DNA from: an uncultured Acetatifactor sp.
GTDB taxonomy: Bacteria; Bacillota; Clostridia; Lachnospirales; Lachnospiraceae
Assembly (NCBI GenBank): GCA_910587555.1
Contig: CAJULV010000040.1
Span: forward strand, 18,067-35,152
DNA: 17,086 nucleotides
Direction: 5' to 3'
Of the stretch, positions 15,638 to 17,086 are shown in pieces; the first letter of the stretch is position 1, and each line of letters opens with the position of its first letter. The translations under genes and the position numbers were made by a program. Under the pieces are notes generated by a model. That model was not told the origin of the DNA and made no database searches. It worked only from the letters and a program-made list of their open reading frames with translations.

Positions 15638-15684
15638 ATGCCCCCTGACGGGAAAGGAAGTATTGCTTTCCCGTCAGGGGGCAT
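15638..15684 (+). terminator. Perfect long hairpin after the chemoreceptor gene
   Basis: 17 perfectly paired bases (15639..15655 with 15667..15683), plus an outer A-T pair and an inner G-C pair, around an 11-base loop. It begins 60 bases after the stop codon. The GC-rich stem would suit a terminator, but TATAAAATC follows instead of a U run, so it may be a 3'-end-stabilising or processing stem. Confidence 0.6.
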
Positions 15685-15767
15685 ATAAAATCAAGTACGC
15701 CTCCCAAACCTTTGTATCCGTTCTGTCTCAGTCCTCAATCTCAGTTCCCGATGATAAGTTTTAGAAT

Positions 15768-15812
15768 GAAATTCGACAAGAGGTTTTAAACCTCTGCCGA
15801 ATTTCTTTTTTT
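15768..15812 (+). terminator. Rho-independent terminator
   Basis: GAAATTCG (15768..15775) pairs with CGAATTTC (15798..15805). An inner AGAGGTTT/AAACCTCT stem lies above a small internal loop, and seven T follow (15806..15812). This is a classic intrinsic terminator on the plus strand, 84 bases beyond the previous hairpin. The 15684-15767 stretch before it holds no gene or promoter that I can see. Confidence 0.85.
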
Positions 15813-15836
15813 ATTGATATAGCAGAGAAAAAGGAG

Positions 15837-15876
15837 AGCGTGCAGAGTGTAGAAACTCTAGCACGCTTATTTTTTT
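15837..15876 (+). terminator. Second intrinsic terminator, in the leader of the 215-residue gene
   Basis: AGCGTGC (15837..15843) pairs with GCACGCT (15861..15867). AGAGT/ACTCT stacks inside with a 6-base loop, then TATTTTTTT follows. It ends 24 bases before the next start codon, so it either insulates the element from outside transcription or acts as an attenuator. AAGGAG just before it, followed by GTG 15840, could also start a short leader peptide in frame with the gene. Confidence 0.75.
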
Positions 15877-15899
15877 ACAACGAAAGAGAGGTAAACAGA

Positions 15900-16547
15900 A
15901 TGGAAAGAGTGATATTAAAAGAGTATGAGGCAGCAAAGGCAGCAGTATTGTACGGCAAAGAGTATGAAGAAATTTCAGACATGGAAAACAACGTCATTCA
16001 TAAGCAGTACGTATGCAAGGACGGCAGCGGGACGTTTTACGAAAAAACAGAGGACGGCGTAACAGAGTTTTGGAGTACAGAACACAGCAAAAGCCGCTTG
16101 TACGTTGACAAGGTAGAGAATAAGCCAGCACATGAGGAAAAGGAAGAGCTTAGCGAGAGCCGCCAGAAAGCAATCAAGAGAATGTATAAACTGGTTTACT
16201 GGTTTGCTGATGAAATGCTTAAGGAAGAGGACGCAGAGAAAAGAGAGGCGGCAGAGTTTGAGAGGCAGTGCAAAGAAGAACCAGACAAGCTGCAATTTAG
16301 AGTAAGCGCACATGACAACAACGCAAAGGTAATGAAAGACTGCATGAGAGAGGCAAGGGACGCAGCAGAGTTTTTAAGGGATAGAGAGAACGATATAGAG
16401 GAATGGCAGATAGCGGGCATAAATGCAATGTGCGACCAGTGCAACGTAGAAAAGGTTATACCGTATGATTTGCCGACAGCGATAAAAGGGCTTTTATGTA
16501 TGCACATTCTTTGCAAGCCTCTTTGCATAGAGGCAGCAACAAAATAG
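15900..16547 (+). CDS. Hypothetical protein of the mobile element, 215 residues
   Basis: ATG 15900 follows AGAGAGG at eight bases. The frame is open back to GTG 15840, but that stretch is a terminator hairpin. I do not recognise the family. The N-terminal third (1-72) looks like a small beta-rich fold (KQYVCKDGSGTFYEKTEDGVTEFWS). The middle (75-170) is highly charged and helical, rich in Glu, Lys and Arg. The C-terminal part has Cys pairs (MCDQCN at 177-182, LCMHILCKPLC at 199-209) that could bind metal. There is no signal peptide or membrane span. It is the first gene after two terminators, and purine-rich codon use marks it as foreign to the chromosome on the left. Confidence 0.8.
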   Translation: MERVILKEYEAAKAAVLYGKEYEEISDMENNVIHKQYVCKDGSGTFYEKTEDGVTEFWSTEHSKSRLYVDKVENKPAHEEKEELSESRQKAIKRMYKLVYWFADEMLKEEDAEKREAAEFERQCKEEPDKLQFRVSAHDNNAKVMKDCMREARDAAEFLRDRENDIEEWQIAGINAMCDQCNVEKVIPYDLPTAIKGLLCMHILCKPLCIEAATK

Positions 16548-16593
16548 GACAAAGGGCGGCGAAAGCCGACCACATAGAAAGGAGCGGGAAACA

Positions 16594-16785
16594 ATGGCAA
16601 GGAGATACAAGAGATTGCGCTATGAGGACAGACGGACAATAGAAAAGATGCTTAAGGCAGGCGACAGCATAGTAGAGATTGCGGCAGCAGTAGGAACACA
16701 CAGAGATACGATTTATAAAGAAATTGAGCGCAGCGGCACGGATAAGCTGACATATACAGCCGACGTAGCGCAGGCGACATTATAA
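16594..16785 (+). CDS. Small helix-turn-helix DNA-binding protein (HTH_38 / IS30-type fold)
   Basis: 63 residues with ATG 16594 and AAGGAG nine bases upstream. Almost the whole protein is one helix-turn-helix: RLRYEDRRTIEKMLKAGDSI, then VEIAAAVGTHRDTIYKEIER. This resembles the N-terminal domain of IS30-family transposases (HTH_38), but no catalytic domain follows. The last 14 residues contain TYTADVAQA, similar to the link seen in those proteins. As a complete small gene with its own ribosome site it is probably a regulator of the element and not a broken transposase. It lies 46 bases after the 215-residue gene; that gap contains only a small CGGC-GAAA-GCCG hairpin and the ribosome site. Confidence 0.85.
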   Translation: MARRYKRLRYEDRRTIEKMLKAGDSIVEIAAAVGTHRDTIYKEIERSGTDKLTYTADVAQATL

Positions 16786-16812
16786 ACCCTAAAAGAAAGG
16801 AGAGCATAAAGC

Positions 16813-17034
16813 ATGAATAAAGCAAGGCGTAAGAGGATTGCAGAGGCAGCGGAGCTGATTAGCCAAGCAAAGGACATTTTAGAAGAGGTACGGGACGAAG
16901 AGCAGGAGAGCTACGAAAATCTGCCAGAGGGATTGCAGAACGCAGAGAGGGGAGAACAGATGCAGGAGAACGTAGACAGCTTAGAGGAAATCATAGGCTA
17001 TCTGGAAGAGGCAGATAGTTTAGGGGATATGTAG
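16813..17034 (+). CDS. Small acidic helical protein of the mobile element
   Basis: 73 residues with ATG 16813 and AAGGAG about 10 bases upstream. It reads as helix (RKRIAEAAELISQAKDILEE), a short linker with ENLPEGLQNAERGEQMQ, then a second helix (ENVDSLEEIIGYLEEADSL), probably a helical hairpin or coiled coil. Similar short proteins annotated only as hypothetical occur in phages and conjugative elements of Firmicutes. No function can be given. It starts 27 bases after the helix-turn-helix gene and is likely in the same operon. Confidence 0.8.
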   Translation: MNKARRKRIAEAAELISQAKDILEEVRDEEQESYENLPEGLQNAERGEQMQENVDSLEEIIGYLEEADSLGDM

Positions 17035-17048
17035 GCGGCAGTGCCGCC
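17034..17048 (+). other. Small GC hairpin after the last gene
   Basis: GGCGGC (17034..17039) pairs with GCCGCC (17043..17048) around three bases, starting on the last base of the stop codon. No U run follows in the visible sequence, so termination is uncertain. Positions 17049-17086 show nothing else. Confidence 0.4.
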
Positions 17049-17086
17049 AGCACCCGCCCTTAATTTAATGGCAGAATACCGAGCTT

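Larger units (their letters stand above)
15750..17086 (+). mobile_element. Probable left part of an integrated element (ICE or prophage), partial
   Basis: From about 15.75 kb the coding strand becomes very purine-rich, with AGA/AGG, GCA, GAG and ATA codons. Everything to the left prefers CTG, CGC/CGG, GCC and ATC. The genes are short, tightly packed, each with its own AAGGAG-type ribosome site, and include a small helix-turn-helix protein. This is typical of integrative conjugative elements and phages of gut Firmicutes. No integrase, relaxase, att repeat or structural gene is in the window, so the exact edge and the class of element are inferred. Confidence 0.5.

Overview
The window looks like a chromosomal segment of an anaerobic Gram-positive of the Lachnospiraceae / Clostridium cluster XIVa type. 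This rests on strong GGAGG-type ribosome binding sites, frequent GTG and TTG starts, family types common in that group (VTC/DUF4956/CotH cassette, hybrid kinase with two substrate-binding domains, BcrA-like transporter with its own two-component system), and moderately GC-rich codon use. I cannot name a species. From 1 to about 13.2 kb every gene is on the minus strand. From 13.6 kb to the end every gene is on the plus strand.

Region A (1-4672, minus). In transcription order: an OmpR-type response regulator (TTG start) and its histidine kinase, overlapping by 7 bases; a rho-independent terminator; a probable promoter carrying an 11-bp-spaced direct repeat; then a VTC-type polyphosphate polymerase, a DUF4956 membrane protein and a membrane-anchored CotH-type kinase that runs off the left edge inside a run of acidic, glycine-rich 11-residue repeats. 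My working model is that the two-component pair controls this envelope cassette.

Region B (4793-9437, minus). A tributyrin-esterase-like alpha/beta hydrolase, preceded by a 1239-residue hybrid sensor kinase with two extracytoplasmic substrate-binding domains, one membrane span, a PAS-like segment, HisKA, HATPase and two receiver domains, but no Hpt or DNA-binding output.

Region C (9611-13164, minus). A self-contained peptide-antibiotic-type detoxification or sensing module: response regulator, then a gap holding four direct repeats at 11-12 bp spacing over a promoter, then ABC ATPase, ABC-2 permease and histidine kinase packed as one operon. The kinase lies inside the operon its partner probably activates, which suggests positive feedback.

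Region D (13165-15684). A divergent intergenic region with two good sigma-A promoters pointing outward. The leftward transcript begins with a strong stem-loop, and the rightward leader is structured. Then comes a methyl-accepting chemotaxis protein ending at a perfect 17-bp hairpin.

Region E (about 15.75 kb to the end, plus). Two tandem intrinsic terminators, then three small purine-rich genes (an unknown 215-residue protein, a 63-residue helix-turn-helix protein and a 73-residue helical protein). Codon use (AGA/AGG, GCA, ATA) differs sharply from the rest of the window and resembles an integrative conjugative element or prophage. The junction near 15.7 kb is probably the edge of a mobile element, but its other end is not in the window.
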